DNA of 64,000 nt from the NCBI GenBank assembly GCA_025890175.1, contig JANPYM010000007.1, forward strand, positions 2,375,517-2,439,516. The letters are read 5' to 3'. This DNA is from Ciborinia camelliae. Taxonomy: Eukaryota > Ascomycota > Leotiomycetes > Helotiales > Sclerotiniaceae. This document shows positions 10,270 to 23,805 of this stretch, in pieces; position 1 is the first letter of the stretch, and each line of letters opens with the position of its first letter. Below the pieces are notes generated by a model that saw nothing but the letters and a program-made list of their open reading frames with translations, did not search any database and was not told the origin of the DNA. The position numbers and the translations under genes are program-made.

Positions 10270-11012
10270 AGGTCTATATATCTACCCCACTTACGAATCT
10301 ACCTACGAACCTACAACCTACGAACCTACGAACCTAAAACCTACGAACCTAAAACCTACGAATCTACGAATCTACGAACCTACCTTCTCCCTCCTCCCTC
10401 CTCCCTCCTCCCTACGAACCTACGAACCTACGAATCTAAAAACCTAAAAATCGTACGATTCCTTCCTCCGAACCTACCTCCTCCCTCCGATTCTACGAAC
10501 CTACGAACCTACGAATCTACGAATCTACGAATCTACGAACCTACCTCCTCCCTCCGATCCTACCTCCTCCCTCCGATCCTACCTCCTCCCTCCGATCCTA
10601 CGAATCTAAAAACCTAAAAATCGTACGATTCCTTCCTCCGAACCTACCTCCTCCCTACGAATCTACGAATCTACGAACCTACAAATCTACGAACCTACCT
10701 CCTCCCTCCGATCCTACCTCCTCCCTCCGATCCTACCTCCTCCCTCCAATCCTACCTCCTCCCTCCGATTCTACGAACCTACGAATCTACGAATCTACGA
10801 ACCTACCTCCTCCCTCCAATCCTACCTCCTCCCTCCGATCCTACGAATCTACGAACCTACGAACCTACCTCCTCCCTCCAATCCTACCTCCTCCCTACGA
10901 ACCTACGAACCTACGAATCTACGAATCTACGAATCTACGAACCTACCTCCTCCCTCCAATCCTACCTCCTCCCTCCGATCCTACGAACCTACGAATCTAC
11001 GAATCTACGAAC
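10270..11012. repeat. Compound minisatellite of 8-bp and 15-19-bp units
   Basis: About 740 bp consist almost wholly of two word types: the 8-mers CTACGAAC and CTACGAAT, and the pyrimidine-rich block ACCTCCTCCCTCCGATCCT. A larger cassette containing AAAACCTAAAAATCGTACGA is present twice (about 10,435 and 10,605), so there is also higher-order repetition. The complementary strand is rich in GGAGGGAGGAGG. The array sits 0.6-1.3 kb upstream of Nma111. The frame open through part of it is a by-product of the repeat. Confidence 0.95.
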
Positions 11013-11581
11013 CTTAATTATAAGTAGGTTTTTACGGTACTATTAATAGCTTATTTATAACCTTTTTCGACACCCTCTTTTTTGCGGTAGGCTTGTTCAC
11101 ACATTATTTCAACATCCAAAGACTCTCAGCAAAAAAACCTTCTCTCCCTCTTTCCCCCTCTGTGATATACCTAACGGTAACAGCAAGGTTACTACTACTA
11201 CTACCACTACCACTACCAAATACTACTACAATTACTACTAAAACACCACCTAATAATTGTATAACAACTTCCACTCCAACGTTAACTTTTTGCATTTATT
11301 CATATTTTTTCACATTTTCAATTTGGCCAATTTTTATGGACATTCAGTTTTTGAATATTGCATGAATACTTATTTGCATGCGCAGCGGCTTTTCCCGGCT
11401 TGCACATAAATCCCTATTACAAGCTTTGCGACAACGAGAATTCTTTAATTCGACAATCGCTTCTGCACGATACTCGAGATACTCGAAACTCTTCGTTATT
11501 ATTTAAATTGCGCGACTTTCTCACGAAAATCCTCGACTTTTTCGTAAAAATCATTGTCTGAGAAAAGGAAAAACAATCAAA
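11013..11581 (+). promoter_or_regulatory. Upstream region of nma111
   Basis: Between the minisatellite and the ATG at 11,582 lie about 570 bp. They include an ACTACTACTACCACTACC patch near 11,190-11,220, CT-rich runs and the likely leader. The context of the chosen start is CAATCAAAATGG, a good fungal start context. Confidence 0.4.
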
Positions 11582-14500
11582 ATGGTCGGCTCCAATGGCG
11601 TCACAACGCGTGGGAAGAGAAAGTCACATCCAACTGGACCAGAGAGACCACAAAAGCAAAAGCAACTCCGGGCTTTGAGTGAAAAAGAGTCAACAGGTGT
11701 TAATACCCCAGAAATCGACCTGATTCCCGACGATGATTCCGACATTGATGGACCGCAGTTATTACCAAATTTAATAGGAGATACAGCTGAATGGCAGGCC
11801 ACAATTGAGAGAGTGGTTAAAAGTGTCGTGTCAGTCCGATTCTGCCAGACATGTGCCTTTGATACAGACCCTGCTATGACCAGCGAAGCTACTGGCTTTG
11901 TGGTGGACGCAGAGAGAGGGTTGGTTTTTCTGCTCCAGCTCAATCAAATCCTCAACTTGTTATGTGGCTTACCTTTGAACGTTTCTAACATTTTTGTAGA
12001 TTTATTTTGACCAATAGACATGTTGTTGGATCAGGACCTTTTTGGGGATTTTGTGTTTTCGATAACCACGAAGAAGTCGATGTTTACCCTCTCTACCGCG
12101 ACCCTGTTCACGATTTTGGTATATTACGATTCGACCCCAAAGTTATCAAATACATGCCTGTTTCTGCTCTTCGCTTACGACCAGATCTTGCCAAGGTGGG
12201 ATCGGAGATCAGAGTTGTTGGTAATGACGCGGGAGAGAAGCTCAGTATTTTGTCAGGAGTCATCAGCAGACTGGACAGAAATGCCCCCGAATATGGAGGC
12301 GGATACAACGATTTCAACACCAATTACATACAAGCAGCAGCAGCAACAAGTGGCGGTAGTTCGGGAAGTCCCGTCGTTAACGTATGTTAAATATACACAC
12401 CTCCTAAGCTTCTACCCCTCCAAGTATTGACCTTCAGCTAGATTGATGGATCTGCCATTGCCTTGCAAGCGGGTGGAAGATGTGATGGCGCTTCCACAGA
12501 TTATTTCCTACCCCTTGATCGACCTCTAAGAGCTCTTCGTTGCATACAACAGGGAAAGCCGATTACCCGTGGAACGATTCAATGTCAATGGTTGATCAAA
12601 CCCTTTGATGAATGTCGGAGACTTGGTTTAACACCAGATTGGGAGAGTGTGATTCGAAAAGGATTCCCTAAGGAGACCGGTATGCTTGTTGCAGACATTA
12701 TTCTTCCAGAAGGGCCATCACATGAGTTAATTGAAGCGGGAGATCTGCTGCTCAAGGTTAATGGCGAATTACTGACGCAGTTCATTCGTTTGGATGATAT
12801 CCTTGACTCTAGTGTTGGTCAGACGGTAAGCTTCCTTATCCAGCGCGGCGGAGAAGATATCAACATTTCGATTGATATTGGCGATCTTCATTCAATTACA
12901 CCAGATCGTTTTGTCTCTGTCACGGGAGGCAGTTTCCACAATTTGTCGTACCAGCAAGCACGCTTTCATGGTGTTGCTTGCAAAGGCGTCTTCGTTTGCG
13001 AAGCTAGTGGAATTTTCCCGTTCGATGGCCCTGATAGTGGTTGGATCATCCAGTCTGTTGATCATAAGAAGACGCCTGATTTGGAAAGCTTCATTGAAGT
13101 CATGAAGAGAATTCCAGACCGAGAAAGAGTTGTCGTAAAATTCAAAAATATTGAAGATATTCACACTCTTCATACCGGCATTCTTCAGATTGACCGCCAT
13201 TGGTCAAGAAATATGAGATTAGCTGTCAGAAATGACGATACCGGTCTTTGGGATTTTACTGATTTGGCTGACGCCTTACCACCCAAGCCACCCGTAGCTA
13301 GGTCTGCAAACTTCATACAACTTGAGAATTCACAGCATCCAGCAGCAGCGGATATAGTTCGAAGCTTTGTTCGAGTATTATGCCACATGCCTGTCAAAAT
13401 AGACGGTTATCCTCGGAATCGCAGGATGGGTATGGGTGTTGTTATCGATGCAAAGAAAGGATTGGTTGTCATTTCTAGAGCAGTCGTTCCATTTGACCTG
13501 TGTGACATTTCGATCACGATTGCTGATTCCATCATTGTGGAAGGAAAAGTAATTTTCCTTCACCCTTTACAAAACTATGCTATCATCCAATACGACCCTT
13601 CTCTGGTTCTGGCCCCTGTGCAAAGCGCTAAATTGAGCAACAAGCAACCTTCCCAAGGGGCTTCGACATACTTTATTGGTATCAAAGATAATTCGCGAAT
13701 TGTCGTTGCTAAAACTACCATAACTGAAATCAATTCTATTGCTATTCCTGCAACTACTGGATCGCCAAGATATCGAGCTATCAACGTTGATGCTATCACA
13801 GTTGACACAAGTCTCAGTGGTCAATGTGGGAGTGGTGTGCTCATCGGCGAAGATGGCGTCGTTCAGGCCTTGTGGTTGACTTATTTGGGAGAAAGATCTT
13901 TCAATTTCCACACCCAGAGGGACAATGAATTCTATTTTGGTCTTGCTACTCCTACGCTTTTACCTGTCATCGAAAAAATACAAAGCGGCGAGAAGCCCAA
14001 GCTACGCATGTTGAGCGTTGAATTCTGTACCATCAAAATGGCTCAAGCTCGTGTCATGGGTGTGTCCGAGAAATGGATTCGTAAGGTTGCTAAAGATAAC
14101 TTGTCTCGCCATCAACTTTTCATGGTCGAAAAGTGCACTTTTGAGCGAAATAGTGAGTCGGGTGCCCTTTTGGAGGGAGACATTATTCTTTCTCTCAATG
14201 GTAAAATCATTACTCGTATCATTGAACTCGATGTGATGTACGATCATGAGAATCTTGATGCTGTCATTGTCCGTGATTGTAAGGAAATGAAGATCAAGCT
14301 CCCCACCGTCTCGGTGGATGATCTCGAGACTGATCGAGCAATTTCCTTCTGCGGAGCTATTCTACATCGTCCTCATCTTGCGGTGCGCCAACAAATTTCT
14401 AAACTCTATAGCGAGGTTTATGTTGCCGCGAGAACAAGAGGATCACCAGCTTATCAATACAACCTTTCCCCAACCAACTTTGTGACACACGTCAATGGAA

Positions 14501-14838
14501 AACCAACACCAGATTTGGAATCATTCTTGAAGGCGGTCATTAAGATTCCTGACAATACCTGTACAGCCCCCTTTTCTCTATCTACATCGACTATCTGCTA
14601 ACACTTTCCAATAGATTTCCGCATCAAGCTAGTAAGCTTCGATGGCGTACCATGGGTTATCACAATGAAGAAGAATGATCACTATTTCCCAACTACAGAA
14701 TGGATCAAAGACCCCTTTGAAAAGAGTGGTTGGAAGAGAATCAACTATGAATTGGGCACTGCCGTGGATGGTGAAGGCAAAGAAGGTATCGGTAGCTTGG
14801 TTTGTGATGATGGCATTGGAGATTCCGAGGATGAATGA
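11582..14838 (+). CDS. nma111: Nuclear HtrA-type serine protease Nma111
   Basis: Exons 11,582-11,919, 12,000-12,381, 12,442-14,560 and 14,615-14,838 join to 1,020 residues, about the usual length of the Nma111/Ynm3 family. These are nuclear HtrA-like proteases which in yeast promote apoptosis-like death and nuclear protein quality control. The N-terminus carries a basic stretch (TRGKRK) suited to nuclear import. The first trypsin-like domain has the full triad: H120 in TNRHVVG, D151 in DPVHDFG and S234 in GGSSGSP. A PDZ-like segment follows, then a second, degenerate protease copy (with [13 protein letters not shown]) and a further PDZ-like part, as in the family. Intron donors are GTTGGT, GTATGT and GTACAG; the last intron has GCTAAC as branch. 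The splice at the [12 protein letters not shown] join restores the catalytic His motif. The end, [17 protein letters not shown], also fits the family. Confidence 0.95.
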
Positions 14839-16634
14839 TGCATCACCTGATTAGCCTATGTCTTCCAAGTCACTATTATATATATTTATGAATACCATAT
14901 ATATGAGGCGGAATTTCATAGACGAGGCTTGATGTTACCTTGTATTTTATATTATTGACTGCTTAAAATATACCGAAATATTGGAATTTGTATATTTTGA
15001 GGACATTCCAAAGCATTCCAAAGCATTTCGACATATTTGAACTATCTAATTAGGAAATATTGCGAATACATATCGAGGAATTTATAAAAATATAAAAGTT
15101 CCGTTATTTTGGTATATTTCTCATGATATTACCTATAATCAACTTATAAGCAATATTCACATACATAAGTATACCTCGTATTGGAGTTTATACGTACCGT
15201 TTCACCATAGTATACAAATGCTCACAATGCGCCGCCCCTTTTAGTCTCCCAAAGTACTTTTCATTCTCACTCCTCTTTCCTCTTTCCTCCACCTTCTCAT
15301 ATTTTGTGATTCTAGTCTTGTTCCGTGTGTTCTTAATCCTGTGGTGAATATCACGTACCGTATCATCATCGCGGGTTGGATTGTAACTGTTATGACCTGG
15401 TCTTTTGTCAAGTTTGTAGGTCCAAAACTCGCTCTTGCTTCTCGCTCTTGCTTCTCTGTTCACTTCACTCTCTTAGCGTCCTATTTTCGATTTTAGTAGA
15501 TCCTCATCTGGCTTTTCTGGATGATCAGTACCTACTAGGGTATGTTATGTACTGTGTGATGGCGTCTTTCATTGGGAGAATTTGTAGGTCCACAGTTTTC
15601 CCCTTTCCCGCTCACTCTTTTTAATATTGTTGTAAGAACACGTGAATGTAGATACTATGCACAATAATACAACAAATATATCCCATTTTCAATTCCGAAA
15701 GATTCTGGTCTGTACCTATAATCATGTGATATAGGTGCTGTATTGTGATACTAGCGCCTACCAGCACTGACTAGCTTCCGCGCTAGTGATTCAACATTTA
15801 TACGTCTGATTCGACCTAAAGTGTAGATTTAGAAAATTCAAGCCGAAATACAAGAAATGGTGTGAATGCTATAGTACTATTTCTAGGACTCTTATGCCAA
15901 CTGTTAAGAGCTCCCGCATATGGTAGATATATAGAAAATCTTCGTCTCCATTCGTCCTAGATGCAATAGATCGCATACGCATCCCTCAAAATTCGATGAC
16001 GCTTTCAAATGTTTCAATTACACTTATATGGCTCCAGTAATATAATTATAATTGATTAGCACATCGCATGATTGTTTTAATACCTACCTAGATATTTATC
16101 ACGGCTTTTTGACATTCAACCATTTCTTGATTTTATTTTATTTTATTTTATGTTTTTGCCAGTGTACGTTGATCAAAAAAGATCCGGAAGCTTCCCTGTA
16201 CTAAGAGCCGGGTAGGAATTCAGCTGCACACTATGATGGATCTCCAATCTCCGAAAATCATCAATTTTACGTATCGAAGCGTATTATACCTATTGTATGC
16301 GAAAACTAAATCTAGACTGTCTCCTAGAAGGTTCCAACGCTATCCTATGAGGCTAGACCTTCGCTTAGTTTGTATCGCTTATCGACCAATCAAGAAAGGG
16401 GAAATATCGACTGTCGATAGGTAGGTAGGCAGGCACGCCTATGCCGGTGATAGCAGAGACTCCTCCAGCGAAACTCGCGCCATCATGGCCTTGCTACTTC
16501 TTCGCTACGTATCGATGGATACCCATCTTATACTCTCTCTGAGGAATCAGATACACCCAAACCTGAAATCAATAGGCTATTGACAGAGACGTAATTCGAT
16601 TCCTCACCGGGATACCTAAGCGCCGATTCCACCA
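14839..16634. other. 3' flank of nma111 and intergenic DNA
   Basis: AT-rich DNA follows the TGA stop. An 11-base word is duplicated (GGACATTCCAAAGCATTCCAAAGCATTTC near 15,001). TTTTATTTTA repeats occur near 16,132. No frame looks coding. Confidence 0.4.
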
Positions 16635-16664
16635 CCATATCCATATCCATATCCATATCCATAT
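16635..16664. repeat. (CCATAT)5 microsatellite
   Basis: Five perfect copies of the hexamer CCATAT. Confidence 0.9.
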
Positions 16665-19165
16665 CCCACCAACGGCTCCCTACAAGAGAACACAGGCTCA
16701 GAAAGGAATCGAGATGGCCGGTTCAAATCCTTTATTATAGCGTAGTAGTTAACTTTGCCACTAATATTTCCACCGGGGATTGATTCCATGGCGAATATCG
16801 AAGAAGCATGAAATCAGCACGCCGATACATCTCGAAGATTCATGTGACTCGCCGAGCCTTCGTTGAATGAGCACGTAGGGGATGCGATGAAATTGGACTT
16901 CAGATGCGTGGTTTTATGGATTGGGGTTCTTGTAGGGATGAATTGGTGAGGGGTGGGATGGGATGAGGTTGGGATCCGCGATACGTCTTTTTTCGATTCG
17001 GTTTGATACTTACATACATACATATATATATATAATTCTATGCAGGCAGCATAACAAACAGCAATGAGTTACGTACCGCTGAGCACGTCTTCCATAAATT
17101 CCCAAGGTGAATTAATCAGCGAGGTCTCGGTCTCGGTCTCGCTGACAAAACCGATGAAAGAAGGGATCGCCGATGATGGGGCGGTATCAAACGAGTCGGG
17201 TTGATGCGAACGAAATTCGATACATCCATCCATCCATCCATCCATCTCCACATTCCTCTGCAAAGCATATAGATCATAGAACCATCTAGCGGCTCAAGTG
17301 TTGCACGGTCCCACCTCACCTCACCTCACCCACCTAGCTAGCTACCTAGTTTCCCAACATCTCAAGTCTCCTCGACGCACCTCGTTCTCGTTCCAACAAT
17401 ACATGGGACAGGTAGAATGAATGTGAGAATGTAGAATCTTTCCGACCGAGCAAACCAAGCAAACCAAGCAAACCAAACCAATGCCAAGAGAAGAGAAGCG
17501 AAGAGAAGCGAAGTATTCCATCCCAACAATACGCTCAGATGCTACTAGAAACTACCTAGCAGCCTCAAGAAGCAATCCTCGAAGGCAAGTCGTAGCATAG
17601 TCTAGAAAACAAGTCGAAATACAATATGATACGAACCTTATCTTCAGAGTTCCATCCATCCATCCGTCCATCCGTCTATCCATCCATATCATTCTTTTTC
17701 CATTTCATTTTTCTTACACATATTCCATTTCATTTTTGATCTCATTGCATTCAATTCAATTCAATTCATCATCAAATAAATCATTCATGCTCATATGCTC
17801 ACATGCTCACACATGCATTAATTCATCAATTCATCAATTCATCTACTAGTATCTCATCTCCTTGCTGTGTGTACGTATCTATGTAGATAGATAGGCAATC
17901 AACAACCATCATGATAATTCACCATGATCACCTCACCTCACCTCACCTCACCTAGCCAAGTCAAGCGAAGCCAAGCCAAGGTAAGATAAACGATTCCAGA
18001 ATCCATCATATCATACCATATCATAATCATCCCAGGCAAATCAATGAACCATTGACAATCACCATACATTGACCAACTTGGCTGCCGAATCTGCCGAATC
18101 CGCAGAATCCGCAATTTCGGGATATCATGATCATGATAACGAATGTCATCTCATCTCATCTCATCTCATCACTCGCTCCTTCCTTCCTTCACCCGCACCC
18201 GTTGACTCCATCTGCACATGCATATGAATATGCATATCAAAACACTCGCATCCCCATCCCATCTACCATCTATCCACCCTGATCTGATTCCCTGCCACAA
18301 AACCCCTAACCATCCTTCTACTAATGAAATCTTCCCCTCCACCAGCGATGCAACCCCCCCCTCCTCTCTCTTCCATATTTCACCCTTCCAACTCCCCACC
18401 ACATATGCATAACAACCTCTCAAAATCTCCTCTCATCTCTCATCTCTCATTTCTCATGTCCATATCCATCCATGTATGCCTAAGAAAAAAAATATTAATC
18501 AACCTCCCCTCGCTATGCAATTCCATTGTCCTTCAACTCATACCCACAACGCCCCATCAATTAAAGCCAACCAAAGCCTAGAACCAAGTCAAACCAAATA
18601 AAACAAACCCACATGTGCAACCAAAGAGAAATAGAAGAGAGAAATCTCAAGAGAGTCACTATAATTACAAAATCCTTTTTCTGAACTGTGCCATGTGTAT
18701 GTATGTATGCTCATTCCATCCATCCATAAACATTCGTGAACATCTTGCCATCATATCTTCGTTCTTGCCAAATAATAGCAAACAAATGAAGAAAAGAAGC
18801 CTGATATGTATGCCAATCCATCCTCATCCCAAGGGGTATCTGGAAAAGAAGCCATTGAAAGCCAATCAATCAATAAAACCAACGAATAATGAAATCAAAC
18901 CAGAACCAGAACTTCCAGACCATACCACCAAATGAATCCCATTCTCGTTGTTCCACTGATAATATCCACCAATGCATTCATTCCATTTCATCTCTCCAGA
19001 AACCCCCCGTCACATTTTTTTATATTCTCTGAGTTCCCCCCATCAATATCCACCATGATTTCTCCCAACGGTCTCTAAAAAAATAATACTCACGAAATAA
19101 CAAAAATTGTAATAGACTACAATCGAAATAGTAATACTATTGAAAAAGAACACACGGAATTCCGA
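16665..19165. other. Intergenic, simple-repeat-rich; no supported gene
   Basis: This convergent gap between nma111 and the J-domain gene has many low-complexity patches: (CATC)n at 17,223-17,246 and near 17,650, CACCTCACCTCACCT near 17,310 and 17,935, GCGAAGAGAAGCGAAG near 17,490, and CATCTCATCTCAT near 18,145. Two minus-strand frames (16,814-17,023 and 17,069-17,263) are separated by a possible intron with a GTACGT donor. Their composition follows the CATC repeat, so I do not call a gene. Confidence 0.4.
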
Positions 19166-22100
19166 TCAGTGTGTCTTCTTTCTTGGCCTCTCCCTGTCAC
19201 GGCCCTCGGCCATGTTGAAACGTTCCTTATGGATAGTATATTCTTTCATAGCTTGATCATGACTTGCCATTGCCGCAACCCAGTGACTCATAACTGCTCC
19301 ATCCTCTTTGAGACCACGCCTGTAGATGTCGAGGCCCTGGGTTTTTTCCCAGCGATTGGATCCTAGCGCATCATTTTGGTTTTTGCGTGCAACAAGATGT
19401 AGCATCATGCGTTTGGCGAAAAGATCCCATTCAACCATGTAAGCTGTGAATGATGACAAGTAGATACCCTGTGACAATGCTGAACTTGATTCGTGGGAAT
19501 ATCTTGGGGCAGTGGGAGGCTTTGGTAGGTCAAGGGAGGAAAGAAGTTCTTTAATGTTCAAATCATCGAACTCCACCTTCAAGCTCTCTTCGTCGACTGG
19601 AGATTGAGACGGGGCTGCAGCTCTTTTAAGTGGCTCGGTGTTGATCTTGAGTCCACCATTAACCCTTGGCGGTGGAGCTTGTGGTGGGGGAGCCGGTGTA
19701 GCTGGGGGAGGAGAATCGACATCCATTGCATCTGGACTGGGTGGAGGTTTTGGAGCCTTTGATCTGCCAGTAAAAAGTGGCTTGTCGTCCGAGCTATCAC
19801 TGTCATCTTCAATAACAATAGTAGCGGAACCAGCAGTGGCCTTGGCAATAGGTACTCTTGGTTTTCGAGATCCAACCCGTGAAGAAACAGACGATTTAGT
19901 AGGCGATGGGATTGATTGAGGTGCGAATGTTTGAGGTTTGAATGTTTCTGCCCAATCCTTTGCAGAAAACTTTGTGCCGCCAGGGGATTCGATTGGTGTA
20001 TCCGATTCATGTCTTGACGCTGGGAAGGGTTTCGAATCGGCGGAGCGGCTTTTAACAGGAGAACGACCTCTTGACTGAGTGCGAACACGAGAGTGTAGTG
20101 GAATCTGACTAGTCTTCTGCTCTGGTACAAAATAATCACCGCCAGCTTCGAATTTTCCATGCCACTCTTCAGAAGAAAACTTAGTGTTAATGTTATCTGA
20201 ATTGGGTCGAGGGAAGGCACTTGGTCGAGTAGGTGAGAACGTTTCATCATCTAATTTCATAGAGAAGCTAATGTGTGAATTCATGTTAGCATGAGCACTT
20301 AACTTGTTCAGTAAGAAAGAACGCGAATCGCCAACTGAAAATGCAGATTGAGACTTGGAGACAAAACTCGGCTTCTTAATAGAGTTACTCGTCTCATCCG
20401 ATATCGATTTGAACGAATATATGGCCTTGTCATTGTAGACCTGGTGATCAACACTCTTAACTTGCTTCATATGACCGTTTTGATAAGAACTATTGGCCCG
20501 CTCCTTGTTGACTAACAATTGATCGACGAGATTATGTTGAGTAGTCTCGAAAGAATTCATGCCCTGGGTAGATGCGTCGCCGTTGCGATGCGATTTATCC
20601 TTCTGACCATATTGAAAATCATCCGAAGTACGAGAAGAACCCCCACTAGGAGGCGATTCCGTCGGATTCTCTCTTGGAATAGTACAAGATCCAGGATACT
20701 TTGCTTTGTGCGCATCCTGCATGCTTTTAGGGAAGGAAAGGGGTTGACGCAGAGGGGTTCCAGAAAATGATGAATGCTTGAAATTATGGGGTCGCTCCTT
20801 GGGGTCAGAAGCAATGTAATTAGAAGATGTTTCATACATTGAATGTTGGCGTTTGGGCTCTTCTTGCGCCGGAGGTCCATCTGCAGAGGGGTTAACAACC
20901 GGGGAGGGTTTTGCGCGGGGATTGTCCTTCATCGATTGCTGAAAGTCCCCGGGAGAGTTACGCTTACTTTGATTTGACGTTCCTGGTGCTGCAGCATCTG
21001 TCTGTCTTTGCTCTTGGGCCAGGGTAGGTTTTCTAGGTTTGGCAAATACTCGTGGTTTCTGGGGATCGATCTCTGGGCCATTACCTGAATCCGATGAATC
21101 GGGTGAGGTTGCAAATGCATGTGCTGGCTTTGGAATACTTTCCTTTGAAGTACCATTTGGACGTGGGGAGTCTAAATTTGGATTAGATCCTGCCCTGGGA
21201 ACAGGCTTTCTAGTTTTTGGTTCAGCAAAACCTTCTCGAGTGCTCTTTGATCGGCCTAGAGTGTCTGCGTCAAAGGGGTTGAACTTTTCTCCGCCAGAGT
21301 TGGCATATGGCGTACTGAGGCGAGGCTCGTAGGATGGCTCTTCTTCAGTTCTAAATTGTCGCAAAGGATCATTCACCTTCGCCGATGGACGTGTATTGTG
21401 ATTAACGGGTGGAGCCGGTGCTGGAGTATACTCTTCTTCAGGCTCTTGTTCAAACGATGGGGCTTCTCTTGGCGGCGGCGGTGGTGGTGGGACATTTCGA
21501 TTAACCCGCGAGGTAGAGTAATTGCCTTTTCCTGCAGATGGCTCATCCGCACCTGGATTACTAGGCATGAACCCATTTCTCTTCGGCGGAGTGGGAGCAG
21601 GGACACTTGGATTTCGCGAATGGTATGAACCAGACCTGAACTCCTCAAAGCCTGGTTTGGGTCTCGGGGGTGCCGTGTGCTTGAAGCTATTGCTCTCTTC
21701 TCGGCCAGACTGAGGAACGTATTCTTTGGGCACTGCTTTTGGTGAATTCCATGTCGAGCCTGGACCAGGTTTATTATAAGTAGACGATGTCTTCTGGTGA
21801 CCCTTCATGCTCTCCCAAGCATTGAATGTACTCTTCCTTGCCTCAGGCCCCTCTTGTGCCGCCGCACTAGCTGATTGTTTCGGTGTTTGGAAAGTAGAGT
21901 ATCTCGCAGCACCTGCAGATTGCGGAGGAGGATTTCTATTAGGTCGATACGGTGGTGGTTTGGGTGGACGAGGGAATTCGGAGCCATAATTTGAATAAGG
22001 ATTGCCTTTCGTAGATCGGAAAGTTGAAGCTGACGCTGTTGTATACCTAAATCTGGATCGGGCATCATCGTATCTCTGTCGCTCTAACGGATCTGTAAGG

Positions 22101-22347
22101 ACTTCATTTGCAGATTGTATGGCTTGAAACTTGGCAGTGATATCGCCCTCTTGTCCTAAATTCCTGTCTGGATGATATTTCAAAGCTATCAAGAGAAAAA
22201 GAGTTAGCTCTCAGTGCGGGGAAGAATAAGGTGGAGATTTCTGTCTGTACCAAGTTTCCTAAATTGCTTCTTTATTGCATCTACTGAAGCGCCTTGCTCG
22301 ATTTCGAGATCGGCATAGTAATCCCGATCAAAATCTGCCCTCACCAT
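19166..22347 (-). CDS. Large J-domain (DnaJ/Hsp40-type) protein
   Basis: Exon 1 is 22,251-22,347 and exon 2 is 19,166-22,185; a 65-nt intron (donor GTACAG, acceptor TAG) lies inside the J-domain. The product is 1,038 residues. Residues about 5-72 form a J-domain: DFDRDYYADLEIEQGAS, a basic helix KKQFRKLALKY, the essential HPD at 37-39, and a last helix ending RQRYDDAR. J-domains stimulate Hsp70 ATPase. The first exon supplies the start of helix II, so the ATG at 22,347 is well supported. Residues about 75-870 are disordered, rich in Pro/Ser/Gly with polyproline runs. They include an acidic patch VIEDDSDSSDDKPLF. The last 130 or so residues are helical, with a basic end RERPRKKTH. There is no Gly/Phe region or zinc finger, so it is a class C J-protein. 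Its Hsp70 partner and site of action cannot be told from sequence. Confidence 0.92.
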
Positions 22348-23805
22348 GTTGAAGGGCAGGTCAGACCAGACTTAGTTGCGAAGGCCAAAATGTATTTCGG
22401 GAATTGGCAAGGTTGTCGTATTCTCGATTTGTTGGAACCGATGGCAGACAAAGATTTACCTATTCTATTGATACACTGAATATTCACCATTCGGAAACTG
22501 AGGTTGAAAATATGAGGAGACTCTTCTGAAGTTTTGGTTGTGATAGCGAAAGGAATTGAAAAGATCTTGTGTTGGCCCAGCTACCTTTTAATTCAAATTG
22601 ACAAGGACCAAATAATATCGACTTATTATTAGGTGGGCTGAACTGTAAGGTTGGCGGTACCTATGTATAATTATTTCCAGCACAACTTATTATTCTGCAA
22701 TGTCTTCAGCAGGGTGAGGTTGATATTGAACAATGGAAATTGATGGTGAAAGGTAGATTTGAATTTTTTCCCCGGAGTATTTTGAAATCTAGGTAGCTGG
22801 AGGTCAAAGATCGAAGGTTGAAGGCAACCTTAGGAAAGGTCTGATTCTATAGGACGGAAAATATGGGTTGAGGTTGAGTTAAGTTGAGTTGGTAGTTAAA
22901 ATAGGGAAAATAGTAAGATAGTAAGGCTGAGCTTATTTGGACCTGTACAGATGGATAACCTGTTCCTTGTTAGGAATACTAGGTAATACTTGTACCGTGC
23001 CTGTCCCTATCCTATCCTATCCATCCCTTGGTAGATATCTTAATAATAATAAGGTGGGCAGGTGGCACTAGCTTGTCTGATTTAGGTATTATTATTATTG
23101 AATAATTCAATAATGTTGTTTACAGAAAAGCAAAAGAAAGCCCTATGAGGAGGCTCCAGCTAATAATCACCGATGCCGATGATCTACACCTGACCCTGAA
23201 AACAAAACAACCTTAGGAAGAGATAAGATAAACATTTTTATAAACATCAATAAATAGATAATAATTTATATTTTCAACCACAAACAAGCCATTCACATAC
23301 CTAGTATATATATCTACTCCGATAGATAACTCAACTAATTATAAAAGTAAATGTAGATAAATACCTAGGTAGGTATAAACCTATTCATTTACAGGTGGTT
23401 AATCACCTACCAAAAATATCACATCACAAAACCGTCAAATCATCAGCGAAACTTATAATCATTGTACTTATTCATATTTCATTGTTTGTACTCGAGTACC
23501 ATGTAACGTACTAATTACTCCACACCTGCGAAAACGATTAATTTTCGTCTCATTGAATGCCCTCCCCCCAAACTCCGGTGAAAAAAAAAACAAAACAAAA
23601 TCATACTCCAATTCACAAAATGTCTTGTGATGACCCTAACATAACCAAAGCGATAGAATCCCATGATCCAGAATTCAAATGATCCAGCAGTCGTATTATT
23701 CCCTGCCATAATTTACCCTACTCAAAACAAAAGAGCTCCATGCCCATCCGTGAAAGTCTTGAAGCAATCGTTAGAACCATAAGTTCTTGTGCTAAAACTC
23801 GCCGC
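22348..23805. promoter_or_regulatory. Promoter of the J-domain gene and 3' flank of the INCENP gene
   Basis: About 1.45 kb without a coding-like frame. It contains the upstream region of the minus-strand J-domain gene (from 22,348 rightward) and the 3' flank of the INCENP gene. The words TACCTAGGTAGGTA (near 23,361) and GGTTGAGGTTGAGTTAAGTTGAG (near 22,866; a short direct repeat) stand out. Confidence 0.4.

Noticed and set aside
10258..10617. Open frame of 119 codons through the minisatellite
   Set aside because: It reads only the repeat words (Tyr/Glu/Pro/Asn/Leu/Arg repeats) and has no ATG of its own.
16719..16729. GGTTCAAATCC, identical to a tRNA B-box
   Set aside because: The flanking bases cannot form a T-arm stem, and no A-box, anticodon arm or acceptor stem is found at the right distance.
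16814..17263. Possible two-exon minus-strand gene
   Set aside because: Exon 1 is built on the CATC repeat (Asp-Gly-Trp-Met), no family is seen, and branch and acceptor signals are weak.
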